A stretch of 64,000 bases of DNA, from assembly GCA_040755055.1 (NCBI GenBank), contig JBFMBS010000013.1:1-64000 (forward strand), read 5' to 3'. Shown here piece by piece: positions 18,035 to 28,791 of this stretch. This stretch comes from DYJK01 sp040755055. Lineage in GTDB: Bacteria > Bacteroidota > Ignavibacteria > Ignavibacteriales > Melioribacteraceae. The notes beneath the pieces were generated by a model. It did no database searches, was not told the DNA's origin, and saw only the letters and a list, made by a program, of their open reading frames with translations. A program made the translations under genes and the position numbers. The first letter of the stretch is position 1; the number at the start of each line of letters is the position of its first letter.

Positions 18035-19878
18035 ATGAAGAAGTATTTGTTTTTTCTTTTATCGATTTTATTTTTTCCAAATTTTATTATCGCACAAATA
18101 AGAGTAGATAAAACTGGCGATTTTTTTAAGGCAGATTTGTATACATTATATAGGGCAAGCCCGTCGTCAAGTGTTAATCTTTATGTTAGTGGTCAAAGTA
18201 CTGAAGGACCTAATATAGGCAGAGATACAATTAACCATATAGAACAATGTGGAATTAGAGTGATTAGATTTCTTGCAGAAGGTAACGTAGGTGAAAATCC
18301 ACGAGCGGACAGAACCGGGGATTTAGCAACGCTCGAAGTTACTATGAATAATGTCTATCAACACTGGCATTCGGTATATGAACAATCAAGTTGGGCACAC
18401 ATCGTTATGTTGTGGTTTTGCTGGATAATAACGTTGTAAATCTGTCGCCTAGTCAACAATGGGCTGCTGTCTGGGGCGGAAGTGTAATTGCTGTTAAAAG
18501 GTATGATGATAATTCTGCAATTGATATAAAATCTTATATTAACCAGACCAATTCCGATAGAATAACATTCGGTATTCGTGCTGAGTATCAGAATGATCCG
18601 GTTAATAACCCATGGGCTGGAACAAGTGATTGTGTCTTTGGATTCGTTGGAACAGTTTTACAAGACGAACAAATATCTGTTACTGTAAAAAATAATTTCC
18701 CGGGTGGTAAAATTAAAGGACAAGTTAATAATTCTAATCCACCAATAATCAATGCGCCGGTTACAATTACAGATATGACACGCAAAACACTTTATATGGG
18801 TGCTGTTGAAGGAACAAATCAACCGATGGTTGGGGGATATGACCATGTTTTTAACGATACTGAAGCATCATTGAACAAAAGTAATTGGTATATGCAAGAT
18901 CAATTGGGCGCACCAAAAGGAATTTTTGATTCAGGTGCCAATACATACAGAATTCTTTCCTCTACAGAAAAGAATTACAGTTATGTTGCAGATATGAAAA
19001 AACTGTGTAATGTTACCTTTACAACATTAGGAGGAACAATGACAGTTGGAGGTACATCATCGTCTTCGCCGATTACGAAACAAGTGGTAGAACAAAACAC
19101 AATAACAGCCACTTGCTCAAATTTCTATGCTAATGGTGTAAATTTTGTTTTTAACTACACATGGTTAAAAAGCAGTCAAACATTTACTTCGCCTATTACA
19201 ATTGCTGCTCATGAAACCTATGAAGCAGTATTCCAAGCGAAACCATCATATTCTACAATTAACATAAAATGTAATTCTCCGGTTGGTAGTCCAATTGTAA
19301 TAACATGGACTGATATACCGGATCAGCATGTTACGCAATATGAAGTGAGACGTAAAGTGAAACAAAACGGTGTTTTTGGACCTTTAGAAACGTTAGCTAC
19401 GTTAAGTGCCGGGGTAGGTACTTATACTGATTATGAATATAGAAGGACTTCTAGTTACGTTGATTTGGTTAACTATGAAGTAAGAGCATACTATAATTCT
19501 ACTGACAGTAAAATATTAAGTGGGTATTCTGATCCATATTGGTTATCAGTTTATGGACAAATGCTTGCTAAAATGAATAAAGATCAAATGACTCAAGAAA
19601 TGGCTGTTGAGCTACCGACGGATTACTCGATCAGTAATTTCCCAAATCCTTTCAATCCAGCAACAACAATTAAATATCAACTTCCTGAAGCCGGGGTGGT
19701 AACAATAAAGGTTTATGATATACTTGGGAAAGAAGTTGCAGAATTGGTAAATGAAAATAAAGGAGCCGGTTATTACAATATTGTTTTTGATGCAAGTGAG
19801 TTAACAAGCGGTATATATATTTATACTATTCAGGTTAATAATTTTGTTGAGTCGAAGAAAATAATGTTAGTGAAATAA
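18035..19878 (+). pseudogene. Secreted FnIII-like protein with T9SS domain, broken by a frameshift near 18390
   Basis: One gene split over two frames. The first part (18035-18439) has a signal peptide (MKKYLFFLLSILFF, then IIAQ) and 110 further residues before its stop. The second frame opens at about 18391, overlaps the first for some 50 bases and continues for 495 codons. Joining them needs a -1 shift (one missing base) near 18390. The second part contains repeats around VKRYDDN, a fibronectin-III-like segment (about codons 300-375, VITWTDIPDQHVTQYEVRR) and a T9SS sorting domain with NFPNPFNPATTIKY. No ribosome-slippery heptamer is seen at the junction, so a true deletion or a sequencing error is more likely than programmed frameshifting. 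I do not recognise the N-terminal domain. Confidence 0.75.
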
Positions 19879-19937
19879 CATTGATATCCTACCCTTTCAT
19901 TCTACTCTTTTTTATGTGGATTGAAAGGGGATTTTTA

Positions 19938-20753
19938 TCAAAACTTTATTCCCAACAAACTCATCGGGTCAATTCTTTTCCCGTACCATTGGACTCCCCA
20001 GTGCAGATGTGCAGAAGTAGATCTGCCGGTAGAACCAACTTCGCCGATCTTATCACCTCTCTTAACAAAGTCACCGCTCTTAACATTTAACTTGCTCATG
20101 TGCAAATAAACGGTTGTTAATCCTTGTCCGTGATCGAGCAGAATAAAGTTACCGTTGTAATAAAAATTTTCTCCGGCAATTCTAACAAAACCATCCGTTG
20201 CAGCATAAACGGGATCGCTTTCGTCGGCAGCAATATCAATTCCGTTGTGTGTGTTTTTAGGTACACCGTTAAGAATACGCTGACTTCCAAAGACACCCGA
20301 TACTCTTCCTTTTGCCGGTTTTATAAATCCGGATCTGAAAAGAGCCGTATCAACCTTACCGACTTGCGCGCGTGCTTCTTTCATTTTCTGAGATTCAACT
20401 TCGATTCTTTCAAGTTCTTCTTTTGGAGGAGTAACGTATTTATCAGCGATCTTTAATTTTTGTATCTGGTATTTTCGTTTTGGCAGTTTAATCTTTTTTA
20501 TTTCTTCTTTTCCGCTAGTGTAAATTACTTTCAATGAATGTGTTCCGGCAGCATCCCTATCAAAACCGAAAATAAATGTTCCGCTTCCATCAACTTGTAA
20601 CAGATCATTATCAAGCCATGCCTCTTTTATGTTTGCGCCAGCACCGACTACAACATTCCCCGGTTTAAATTCACCGTAGAATTTTAATCCTTGAGCAGAG
20701 GAGATCAAAAAAGGGAAAAGAAGAAGAAATATTTTTATTAAATGTATTCTCAT
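19938..20753 (-). CDS. M23 family metallopeptidase (LytM-like)
   Basis: A 271-residue exported protein with a signal peptide (residues 1-21, KIFLLLFPFLISSAQG), an Ig-like N-terminal region (about 25-95) and a C-terminal peptidase M23 domain. The zinc site is complete: His169 and Asp173 (HNGID) and His249/His251 (HLHWG), with His218 in YLHMS. It should cut peptidoglycan cross-links or act as a murein-bound regulator in the periplasm. It is convergent with the T9SS protein gene at 19878 and lies downstream of the TPR/barrel gene on the same strand, 43 bases away. Confidence 0.93.
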   Translation of the reverse strand: MRIHLIKIFLLLFPFLISSAQGLKFYGEFKPGNVVVGAGANIKEAWLDNDLLQVDGSGTFIFGFDRDAAGTHSLKVIYTSGKEEIKKIKLPKRKYQIQKLKIADKYVTPPKEELERIEVESQKMKEARAQVGKVDTALFRSGFIKPAKGRVSGVFGSQRILNGVPKNTHNGIDIAADESDPVYAATDGFVRIAGENFYYNGNFILLDHGQGLTTVYLHMSKLNVKSGDFVKRGDKIGEVGSTGRSTSAHLHWGVQWYGKRIDPMSLLGIKF

Positions 20754-20795
20754 TTTCTAATTGCAAGATTAATAAGGAAAGGAATTAATGCAAGT

Positions 20796-23699
20796 CTAAA
20801 AAATTGTCCAGTATGCAGTAAGCTGCCCGGAAAAATATCTGTAACTCGAATCGTCGCGCGATGTACTTCCAGCACCGAGTCTTCCCGATAATATTAAACT
20901 CTTTACCGGCTGGTAGTAAAAATCTCCATGTACTTCGAGCGTTAAAATTTTATTGCGCGGAATAACGCCAATTTTTCCGCCGATTGTTACACGCAGTAGA
21001 TCTTTTTGTTCTAACTCATTATCAATCCAGATGCTGTGGGACTCAAATGTTGTTGGCGAATAGTAGAGGTTCGACTTGAATTTATAATTTGTGTAATAGT
21101 ATTCATAACCAATGGCTAGATCGCGGTAAAAATATTTACCTAATCGAAGTACAAAATCATTTCCTTCGTTGCCATCGGTAACAGAAATGTATTGAAAGTT
21201 ACTGCTGATTTTTAGTCCATCCCTATGACGGTAATAACCCTCAAAACGGTAAAGGTTAGAGTAGTAGCGGTTGTCAATCAAGTATGGTGAGTAAAGAATA
21301 AGCGAGGCATCGGAATTTTGATAAACAGCTGCAAACATGATTGTATCGCGTTTTTCGAAACGGATGAATGCATCTTTCTCATCGCGCTTTAAGTAACTGC
21401 GTGCATTACTGATGCCGAATCCGGCTCCCATATTTAAATTTTTCCCGAGACGAACAATAACATGTCCTTTGAAAGTGGTAAAATCAATATCGCCCGTAAA
21501 ATTATATGTGCTTGTAACATCTTCATCCAAACTCGTAGCTTTGGCATTAAGGGTCGATCTGCCGAATGTTATGCCGAGCGAGATAAAATTTGTTAAGCCC
21601 ATTTCCAATCTGCTGCCGATAGAAAAAATTCTGAAACTCAGGTTATCGGCATAATATTGAATGAAGGGGGCGAGACCGAGATAGTTTGGAAATGTTTCAA
21701 GAATTGCAGCAATACCGGTAATGGGAAGCCATCCCTTTCTTTGTTCGACCATACTCACTTGTGTTGAATCGAGTTCCCATTCATCGATTAACATGTTGTA
21801 GATTGTACGAGCCGAATCGTACTCGGTTGCTTTCGCATATGAATCGGCAAGATAGAGCCGTGCTTCAAAATCAGTTGAATCTTCTTTCACCAAATCATTA
21901 AATTCTTTTACCGCCATTAGCGTATCATCTAAAGCATAATAAACCTTAGCGCGCTGCATAGCTGCTTCGTAATTGTAACCCTGGTTTAGAACTTCGTTGT
22001 AGGTATCTAATGCTTTTTGAAAATCTTTTGCGCAGAAGAGAACGTCTCCGTATTCTTTTAAAATTAAAATGTTTGGTTCAGCTTTAGATAGAAATTCTTC
22101 ATAGTAAGGGAGTGCGCCGGGACAGTCTTCATCTAAAACGCGTTTTCTGCCTTCTTCAAGAATTGCATAATTTTTTTCTTCTTCTGCACGGAGTTTTTGC
22201 CAATCGATATTGGACTGAAGTTTTATAACATCATCATTGGTGGGATCTATATCTTTAGCTTTATCAGCCATCTCTTGAGCACCTTCAAAATCACGATCGA
22301 GCAGTTTAAGCGATCCCATCGAAATAAGTGCTTCAAGATTGTTTGGTCTGGATTTCAAAACATTTTCAAGATATTCCCTCGCAAGTTCAATATCCCGGTT
22401 AATCCAAACAGATACTTGTGCACGGAACAACTGGTAATCGAGATTATCGGGATAATCTTTTAAGAGGAGATCGGTAATATCAATAGCCTTATCGAAATTT
22501 CTGCTCCATGCGGAAATTCTTGCGTAGCGAAATCTTAATTGTTGATCCTTTTCATCAGGGTAAGTTTCAAAATATTTATCGAGCATAACCATAGCACTAT
22601 CATATTCTTGCAGATATTCATAATACTCGGCAACCAATTTTAATGCGTCTTTGTCGGTTTCATCTCTAAGAAGTTTTACTTTTGCCGAATCGAGCTGCTC
22701 GCGGTATGTTTTCTCTCTATAATCGGTAACATATTTCCACTTTTCCTGGTAACGGGGATCTTCTGCTTGTGTTATTCCGATAACTTGCAATTGCTGGTAA
22801 GCTTCTTCCAATCTATTAGCTGCAATTAATTCATCGATAAGTTTAAAACGAGTTTCTACGTCGTTCGGTTTTCTTCTTAAAATTCTGTAATACCGGTCTA
22901 TTGGATATTCTTTTTCGAATGCGCGTGGATCTTGCTGGGTTACATAAGCTTGGCGGTTTACAATATCGAGCCCGTCTTGTGCTTCCTTAAAGAATGGTTT
23001 AAAGCTAAGTGCGGTTTCAAATGCTTGTTTTGCGATTGCATATTTGCTTAACCACATTGTAAAGTATCCGTAACGGCTCCACAATCTCCAATCATCGGGA
23101 TAGCGTTCGACATATTTTTTTAGAATTTTTTCGCCCTTTACAATACTGCCGGTGTGAGAAAGAATTTCTGTATAGCGAATTATTTCATCGGGGGAGGCAT
23201 TGTCGTCGCGTGCAAGATATTCATCGTACCATTTTTCTGCATCAGGCCATTTTTCCATCCACATATATGATTTGCCGATCTCAAGGTAGTTGAACGGATT
23301 ATCAGCGTTGATGGCAATCTCTCTCAAATGCCCGTTAATTTTTTTCTCAAGGAGTGGATACCAAATACCGATAAGTCGGGCAAGGTTCTGTTCGTACTCC
23401 GTACGTTTTTGTGCGTCGCGTATTTCAAGAGCAATTGCACGCCGGTAATCCAAACGTGCGTTAAAATACTGCTGGCGTTTCTCAAAACATGTGGCACGTA
23501 GGTTATATCCTTCGGCTTCTTGCGCGTTTGCGGAGATGTATTTGTTAAGCTGATCAATCGCTTCGCCGTAGCGTCCGGCTTGCATGTGGGAAAGAGCTGT
23601 CCGTTTTAATGCGGCAATATCTGTTCTTTGCGGTTGTGCATTTACCGCACCGTAAATGAACAGAACTGAAACCAGTAACTTAACAACCCATTTGTTCAT
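20796..23699 (-). CDS. TPR protein with C-terminal outer-membrane beta-barrel (YaiO-like)
   Basis: A 967-residue exported protein. The signal peptide is MNKWVVKLLVSVLFIYGAVNA; I chose the ATG at 23699 because the upstream in-frame ATG (23750) would bury that signal. Residues about 25-650 are tandem tetratricopeptide repeats (for example AGRYGEAIDQLNKYI and FQKALDTYNEVLNQG). Residues about 680-967 are amphipathic beta strands typical of an outer-membrane barrel of the YaiO type, ending in an aromatic residue (ending YWTIF). TPR-plus-barrel proteins such as BcsC and PgaA guide exopolysaccharide across the outer membrane, so this one may export or interact with the glycan modified by the adjacent acylation genes. 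That link is inference. Confidence 0.82.
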   Translation of the reverse strand: MNKWVVKLLVSVLFIYGAVNAQPQRTDIAALKRTALSHMQAGRYGEAIDQLNKYISANAQEAEGYNLRATCFEKRQQYFNARLDYRRAIALEIRDAQKRTEYEQNLARLIGIWYPLLEKKINGHLREIAINADNPFNYLEIGKSYMWMEKWPDAEKWYDEYLARDDNASPDEIIRYTEILSHTGSIVKGEKILKKYVERYPDDWRLWSRYGYFTMWLSKYAIAKQAFETALSFKPFFKEAQDGLDIVNRQAYVTQQDPRAFEKEYPIDRYYRILRRKPNDVETRFKLIDELIAANRLEEAYQQLQVIGITQAEDPRYQEKWKYVTDYREKTYREQLDSAKVKLLRDETDKDALKLVAEYYEYLQEYDSAMVMLDKYFETYPDEKDQQLRFRYARISAWSRNFDKAIDITDLLLKDYPDNLDYQLFRAQVSVWINRDIELAREYLENVLKSRPNNLEALISMGSLKLLDRDFEGAQEMADKAKDIDPTNDDVIKLQSNIDWQKLRAEEEKNYAILEEGRKRVLDEDCPGALPYYEEFLSKAEPNILILKEYGDVLFCAKDFQKALDTYNEVLNQGYNYEAAMQRAKVYYALDDTLMAVKEFNDLVKEDSTDFEARLYLADSYAKATEYDSARTIYNMLIDEWELDSTQVSMVEQRKGWLPITGIAAILETFPNYLGLAPFIQYYADNLSFRIFSIGSRLEMGLTNFISLGITFGRSTLNAKATSLDEDVTSTYNFTGDIDFTTFKGHVIVRLGKNLNMGAGFGISNARSYLKRDEKDAFIRFEKRDTIMFAAVYQNSDASLILYSPYLIDNRYYSNLYRFEGYYRHRDGLKISSNFQYISVTDGNEGNDFVLRLGKYFYRDLAIGYEYYYTNYKFKSNLYYSPTTFESHSIWIDNELEQKDLLRVTIGGKIGVIPRNKILTLEVHGDFYYQPVKSLILSGRLGAGSTSRDDSSYRYFSGQLTAYWTIF

Positions 23700-23858
23700 T
23701 AATTGGATTTCGAAATTCTCTTTTGGTAAGACAAAGTTATTAAAATTCACATAAATATTATACTTAAAACTGTGCCAATTTGATGTGCTGAAATCGCTTA
23801 TAATCGCATTAGAATTAACGATTTTGGATTAGACAGAGTCTCAAAAAAATAAAGTGGA

Positions 23859-25358
23859 TTAAAATTGGAAGTAAATAAACGGCTGTATATCAGCAGATTT
23901 GAATTGAGCGGCAATCCAAATAACAACTGCAAGCAGAATTGCTTTACCTATCATTGGCATACCCGAAACAATCTTTAATACTTTATTCTCGAACTTGACC
24001 GGCATAAAATGGAAAGAGTAGCCGATTAACATCAACGCGAAAATTATAGGCATCTTTTCGATGAATTGAGTGAAAACTTCTCCATGGAAGAATGTAAAGA
24101 TCTGTTCGAGTATATCCTTTACGCCTTGAAGATCATATGCGCGGAAAACAAGGAATGAAAATGCAACAAGGTGAAATGTTACCAGCACTTGAAAGAATTT
24201 TAAGAAAGGTGTGTTGTTGATTTTCAGTTTGTTGTAAATATATGCTTTTGGTTTTTGGAGAAGTAAGCCAATCGACATATAGAATCCATGTATTACACCC
24301 CACATTATAAAATTCCAACCGGCGCCGTGCCAGATGCCGCAAACAAGAAATGTGAGAAAGAGTGCGATAACGTTAGCCCAAATTTTAATTGAGTGCATAG
24401 AAAACTGTAAGGGTTTAAAAAGATAATCGAGCAGCCACTTTGAAAGTGATATGTGCCAGCGCCTCCAAAAATCTGCAATACTTGTTGCTTTGAAAGGCGA
24501 GTTGAAATTATCCATCAAACGGAAACCGAGAAAGAGCGCTGTACCAATTGCCATATCCGAGTAGCCGGAAAAATCGCAATAGATTTGTAAAGTATAACCG
24601 TACAATGCAAGCAGATTTTCAACACCGGTAAATCTTAAAGGGTAATCAAAAATTCTATCAACAAAATTTATGCTTATGTAATCTGCGATTACAACTTTTT
24701 TAATTAATCCGACTGATATTAGTAATACAGCTTTGCCGATATCTTCTTTCGATAAAACCGGTTCCTGATTTATCTGGGGCAGAAATGCCGATGCACGGTC
24801 AATCGGTCCGGCAAGTATATTTGGAAAGAAAAAAACATAAAGAGAAAAATCACGCAAACTCCCGGTTGGTTTCAGCGTATCGAAATAGATATCAAAAACA
24901 TATGTCAATGCTTTGAATGTGTAGAACGAAATTCCAATCGGCAGAAAAATAGCAAGCGGCTCAATCTCTCCTTGCGAAACATCATTGATAATTTCTATTA
25001 TAAAATTTGTGTACTTAAAGTAGCCGAGCAGACCAAGATTAAGAATGAGTGCAAGTACAAGGAATAACCGCTTGTAATTAAAATTTTCTGTTGCAGCTAT
25101 CCATTTGCCGAAATAGAAATTTGCGAAAGCAGATACAATTAAAATTAAAAAATAGAGTCCGGCAGATTTGTAGTAGAAGTAAAGCGAGAAGACTATAACT
25201 AATCCAAGTCGGAAATTTTTGTATTTGCCGAAAACATTGTAAATGATTAAAAAGAAAAAGAAGAGAAAGAGAAAAAGGGAAGTGCTGAAGATCAAAGGAT
25301 CATCAGGAGTGTAAACAAGTAATTCCGGTATTCTATCAAACTGAATATTGGAGAACAT
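23859..25358 (-). CDS. MBOAT-family O-acyltransferase (AlgI/DltB-like)
   Basis: A 499-residue multispanning membrane protein of the MBOAT family, about 11 hydrophobic segments. The conserved region DFWRRWHISLSKWL (His302) and the catalytic histidine in CGIWHGAGWNF (His344) are both present. In alginate and teichoic-acid systems such proteins transfer an acyl group from a donor across the membrane to a polymer. Here the gene follows an acyl carrier protein (8-base gap) and an acyl-AMP ligase, so the donor is probably a carrier-bound acyl chain, as in DltB. The acceptor is not identifiable. The start ATG at 25358 is in the operon. Confidence 0.92.
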   Translation of the reverse strand: MFSNIQFDRIPELLVYTPDDPLIFSTSLFLFLFFFFLIIYNVFGKYKNFRLGLVIVFSLYFYYKSAGLYFLILIVSAFANFYFGKWIAATENFNYKRLFLVLALILNLGLLGYFKYTNFIIEIINDVSQGEIEPLAIFLPIGISFYTFKALTYVFDIYFDTLKPTGSLRDFSLYVFFFPNILAGPIDRASAFLPQINQEPVLSKEDIGKAVLLISVGLIKKVVIADYISINFVDRIFDYPLRFTGVENLLALYGYTLQIYCDFSGYSDMAIGTALFLGFRLMDNFNSPFKATSIADFWRRWHISLSKWLLDYLFKPLQFSMHSIKIWANVIALFLTFLVCGIWHGAGWNFIMWGVIHGFYMSIGLLLQKPKAYIYNKLKINNTPFLKFFQVLVTFHLVAFSFLVFRAYDLQGVKDILEQIFTFFHGEVFTQFIEKMPIIFALMLIGYSFHFMPVKFENKVLKIVSGMPMIGKAILLAVVIWIAAQFKSADIQPFIYFQF

Positions 25359-25366
25359 ACCCTAAC

Positions 25367-25600
25367 TTATTTACCAAGTTTGGAATCAACCAGTTTTTGG
25401 AGATCGCCTACACATTTCAGACGAAGCAATTCATAGCTTTTGAATTTAACTTTGAAAAATTCTTCAACCGCAAGGATGATATTTATATGATTAAGCGAAT
25501 CCCATCCCGGTACTTCGGGTGCCTGGGTCTCATCTTTGATATCGAAATCATCGAGGTTGAGCTGCTTTAAAATTACTTTTTTTAGTTCAGGTGAAATCAT
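25367..25600 (-). CDS. Acyl carrier protein (DltC-like)
   Basis: A 77-residue acidic carrier protein. Ser35 in GWDSLNH is the expected 4'-phosphopantetheine attachment site. The start overlaps the stop of the upstream ligase gene by one base (TAATG), so the two are translationally coupled. It lies between ligase and MBOAT genes, the order also seen in Dlt-type systems, where the carrier is loaded by the ligase and used by the transferase. It is too divergent from fatty-acid-synthase AcpP to suggest a housekeeping role. Confidence 0.9.
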   Translation of the reverse strand: MISPELKKVILKQLNLDDFDIKDETQAPEVPGWDSLNHINIILAVEEFFKVKFKSYELLRLKCVGDLQKLVDSKLGK

Positions 25601-27318
25601 TATCTACTCCATACTTGTTGATCGTTGCCCTCAAGAATTCTTTCTTTATTTGTTTTACGGCTCGGTTTGCCTGATGAACTTTTAATCAGCCATCTTGGAG
25701 GAACCAGATAAACTTTGTGAATATTTATATCGATGGACATCCCGGCTTTTAGAATATCGAGACGGACTTTCTTTTTTGCTTCCTCGGATTGATCATCAAC
25801 CTCGGCGACGACCGCTACTTGCTCGGTGCCCATATCGGAGTCTTCTTCACCAAAGGCAATGATTCTTCCGTGAATTACACCCGGTACGTTATTCATTGCA
25901 TCTTCAATATCTTCGGGATAAATATTTTTCCCGGCGACAATGATAATATCTTTTTTTCTACCGATTACATAAAACTCGCCTTCCCATCTGAAGCCGTAAT
26001 CACCGCTGTAATACCAATTGTCTGCAACAACCTCGGCGGTTTTCTCCGGGTAGTTTCTGTAGCCGTCGAATAATGAAATTGACGTAACAGCAATTTCGCC
26101 AACGAGCCCATCGGCAATTTCTTTTCTGTTTTCATCAACCACTTTAGCATCGCATCCTTTAATTACTCTTCCGGAAGAAACGCAAACGCGTTTTACTGAA
26201 TCATCATCTGCAAATTTCATATAGCCGCGTGAGAGTTCATTTCTATCAACAACCACTTCTTTCGGCGGCATACCCGGTGTTGTAAGTACAACTCCAAGTG
26301 TTGCTTCTGCCATTCCATACATCGCACCTATGGCAGATTCTTTGAAGCCGTATTTTTTATACTTGGCAAGAAACCTTTCGTGACTATCATGTCTTACCGG
26401 TTCAGCTGCATTAATAAACATCCTAACACTTGATAAATCAATTTCGCTCAATTCATCGTCATGGATTTTTTCTGAATAAATATTGTATGCAAAATTCGGA
26501 AGTCCGGCGAGCGTTGCTTTTTCTTTGGTGATCGCTTCAAGATGAATGATCGGTGCGAGCACCCATTCAAATGGATCTAATTGAATTAGCGTTATTCCCG
26601 AAGCGAGTGCAATCTGAAATGCAAAGATTAAACCAAAATCGTGGTAAAGAGGAAGCCAGCTTGCAATCTTATCACCTTCGCGTATTTGGATAGCTCCGCC
26701 TAAACAATCAACATGATTTAAAATTGCTTTGTGTGAAAGCACTACCGGTTTCTGTAATCCCGTAGTTCCCGATGAATGCTGAAGCAATATCGGCGCGGTA
26801 GAAGGAATCGACTTGTTAATCGCATCGATCGCGGCATCAATTTTTTCATCCAGGGATTCGTTGATGTTCCACTCAAGCGGAAAGAACATCGATTTAATTG
26901 TACTTCCCTCTTTTTCTACTAAAGGTTTTACAACCGGTTCAAGAGCTTTTTCCGTAAGAATATAATCGAGACCGGAACGCTGCGACATTCCCTCCAATCC
27001 ATGACGGAATTTATCAGGATGTAATCTTGGATTCGGGTAAGCGAGTACAGCCGGTAATGCGCCGGTACGTGAAATTCCTAAATAGAGAGGATAAAAGTAA
27101 GGATTATGCCGGATGATGATTGCACAAACATCACCCGGTTTGATACCCATCTTTTTAATTTGTACTGAAAATTTCTTTGCTGTCTCTATCAATGATTTGT
27201 ATGTCCATCGGATAGGTTCTTCACCGGCAACCCAGTGAACAATAGCTTCACGGTCGGGATGTTTTGCAGCGATTTCTTCCCAGCGTGTCCATAATGTATT
27301 CGTTTTTATTTCGCTCAT
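25600..27318 (-). CDS. Fatty-acyl-AMP ligase-like enzyme (AMP-binding family)
   Basis: A 572-residue adenylate-forming enzyme. Motifs in order: HSSGTTGLQKPVVLSHK (about 181-197, P-loop-like), LPLYHDFGL, MYGMAEATLG, GDYGFRWEGEFYVIGRKKDIIIVAGKNIYPEDIE (about 441-474, including the YVIGRKKD block), and a C-terminal Lys in SSGKPSRK. This pattern fits the fatty-acyl-AMP ligase group that activates a carboxylic acid and loads it on a carrier protein. The carrier gene starts at its stop codon. The acid substrate cannot be predicted. The start ATG at 27318 follows AAGGATCC. Together with MBOAT, carrier and SGNH proteins it is functionally parallel to DltA. Confidence 0.9.
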   Translation of the reverse strand: MSEIKTNTLWTRWEEIAAKHPDREAIVHWVAGEEPIRWTYKSLIETAKKFSVQIKKMGIKPGDVCAIIIRHNPYFYPLYLGISRTGALPAVLAYPNPRLHPDKFRHGLEGMSQRSGLDYILTEKALEPVVKPLVEKEGSTIKSMFFPLEWNINESLDEKIDAAIDAINKSIPSTAPILLQHSSGTTGLQKPVVLSHKAILNHVDCLGGAIQIREGDKIASWLPLYHDFGLIFAFQIALASGITLIQLDPFEWVLAPIIHLEAITKEKATLAGLPNFAYNIYSEKIHDDELSEIDLSSVRMFINAAEPVRHDSHERFLAKYKKYGFKESAIGAMYGMAEATLGVVLTTPGMPPKEVVVDRNELSRGYMKFADDDSVKRVCVSSGRVIKGCDAKVVDENRKEIADGLVGEIAVTSISLFDGYRNYPEKTAEVVADNWYYSGDYGFRWEGEFYVIGRKKDIIIVAGKNIYPEDIEDAMNNVPGVIHGRIIAFGEEDSDMGTEQVAVVAEVDDQSEEAKKKVRLDILKAGMSIDINIHKVYLVPPRWLIKSSSGKPSRKTNKERILEGNDQQVWSR

Positions 27319-27354
27319 GGATCCTTTATATGAGTGAATGAATAATTAAAAGTA

Positions 27355-28761
27355 TTAACGGTAGTTCTCTAATAATGCTTCTGTAAACAGTTCGGCTATT
27401 CTTGCCGCACCTTGATCGTTAAAATGAATATAATCTTTGAATGCCATAGGCGGATTTGCATTTACCCATTTAGGCATGGAATTCTCGCCTCCCATTGCAT
27501 CGAACATACTCCAGATTGCAACGTCTGCTTGTTTGGCAATATTTTTTTGTGATTCTAATAATTTTAAAATTGTCGGATCGGTTACAAAGCTGCTTCCTTT
27601 TTTCATTGCTTTATCGTGAACGCTTATCATAACAATACTTGTTTTGGGAAATACGGATTTTAAATGATTAATAACTTTTACCATCTCTCTTTCATACCAT
27701 GTGTAATCTGCTTTTCTTGTGCCGGCAATGTTCAATCCGAATTCAAGAATAATAAGATCATAATGGAAATACTTTGAAAAATCTTTTAAGATAGGCGCTT
27801 TCAATTGTCCGATATCAACACCGGAATTGCCGCGCAAAGGAAAGTTATCGATGTAAACACCGGGCTCGTTTTCCAAACTAACACCGTAAAAATATGCTTG
27901 ATTTGCGATAGGAAAGTCGATCTTTACCGATTTGGTTTTTGATGATGGTTTGATAACCAGCTCCTGGATACCGGTTCCTTGTTTTAACTGGGCAGATTGT
28001 TTTTGCCCGTTATCGAATGTGAAAAAGATTTGAGAGTTCTTTGCATCAGAATAATAAACTCTAACAACTGTAAAATCCTTCAAGTATCTTCTTGCTCTTG
28101 TTGTTTCGTATTTTACCCAGGCATTTCCTTTAGGTATTGCAATCTCTCCACTGATACCGAGTGGAAGTCCTTTCGGGTTGCTTGTGTAGAGTGCTGCACT
28201 TTCCCAGTTATCCGAAAATGAATGTTTGGTTGTAAGTCTGAATGTAATATCTTGAGAAACAATTCCGAGCCAGCCAACCCCGTTGCCTCCAAATTTAGAT
28301 TGCAATTTTTCTCTAATGTCCGAAGTAATGAGATCACCTTCAATGGCTGAATCGCCGAAGTGTGCTATTCGGACTCCGTTTGTTTTTGCAGATTTCAATG
28401 TGCTGTAAAAATATGAAAGTTGTTTCGTATTGCCGATGAGCGATGTTTTAACTCCTTGTGACGATAGTAGAGAACCGGCTTCTCTAATTTTATCAGCCTC
28501 TGCCGAAAAGAAATTTTCAATTGATCTCAAACCATCGGCAAAATTGATCCGTGCTTCAATTACCGTAGGTGAAAATTTTACTTCATTTATGTTCAGCATT
28601 TCCTCTGAAGAATCTTGGCGGATGTCTGATAATAGATCGATAGTGCGCAGTCTAAGAGCTGAAATTTCATAATCAATGTTTAGAAATGAAGCAGCAAAAA
28701 GTATAAGTATTGCAATTGCAATTATATAAATTGGTTGCCGTGTTTTATTATCGGGAGCCAT
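27355..28761 (-). CDS. Membrane-anchored SGNH/GDSL-type protein
   Basis: A 468-residue protein with an N-terminal transmembrane anchor (about residues 10-28) and a periplasmic SGNH hydrolase-like domain. The GDS block (GDSAIEGD, Ser138) and the C-terminal Asp-x-x-His pair (DYIHFND, Asp443 and His446) are present; the usual GxND block reads LEFGLN. Residues between (about 150-330) form a beta-rich insertion or carbohydrate-binding-like region. SGNH proteins next to MBOAT genes (DltD, AlgJ, AlgX) act in acyl transfer or removal, so this is likely the periplasmic partner of the MBOAT. The gene lies 36 bases upstream of the ligase on the same strand. Confidence 0.85.
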   Translation of the reverse strand: MAPDNKTRQPIYIIAIAILILFAASFLNIDYEISALRLRTIDLLSDIRQDSSEEMLNINEVKFSPTVIEARINFADGLRSIENFFSAEADKIREAGSLLSSQGVKTSLIGNTKQLSYFYSTLKSAKTNGVRIAHFGDSAIEGDLITSDIREKLQSKFGGNGVGWLGIVSQDITFRLTTKHSFSDNWESAALYTSNPKGLPLGISGEIAIPKGNAWVKYETTRARRYLKDFTVVRVYYSDAKNSQIFFTFDNGQKQSAQLKQGTGIQELVIKPSSKTKSVKIDFPIANQAYFYGVSLENEPGVYIDNFPLRGNSGVDIGQLKAPILKDFSKYFHYDLIILEFGLNIAGTRKADYTWYEREMVKVINHLKSVFPKTSIVMISVHDKAMKKGSSFVTDPTILKLLESQKNIAKQADVAIWSMFDAMGGENSMPKWVNANPPMAFKDYIHFNDQGAARIAELFTEALLENYR

Positions 28762-28791
28762 TTAATTTCCTTTAAATATTCGTACAAATAA

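Noticed and set aside
18385..18400. Programmed -1 frameshift in the split T9SS gene
   Set aside because: No slippery heptamer or downstream stem-loop could be seen near the junction.
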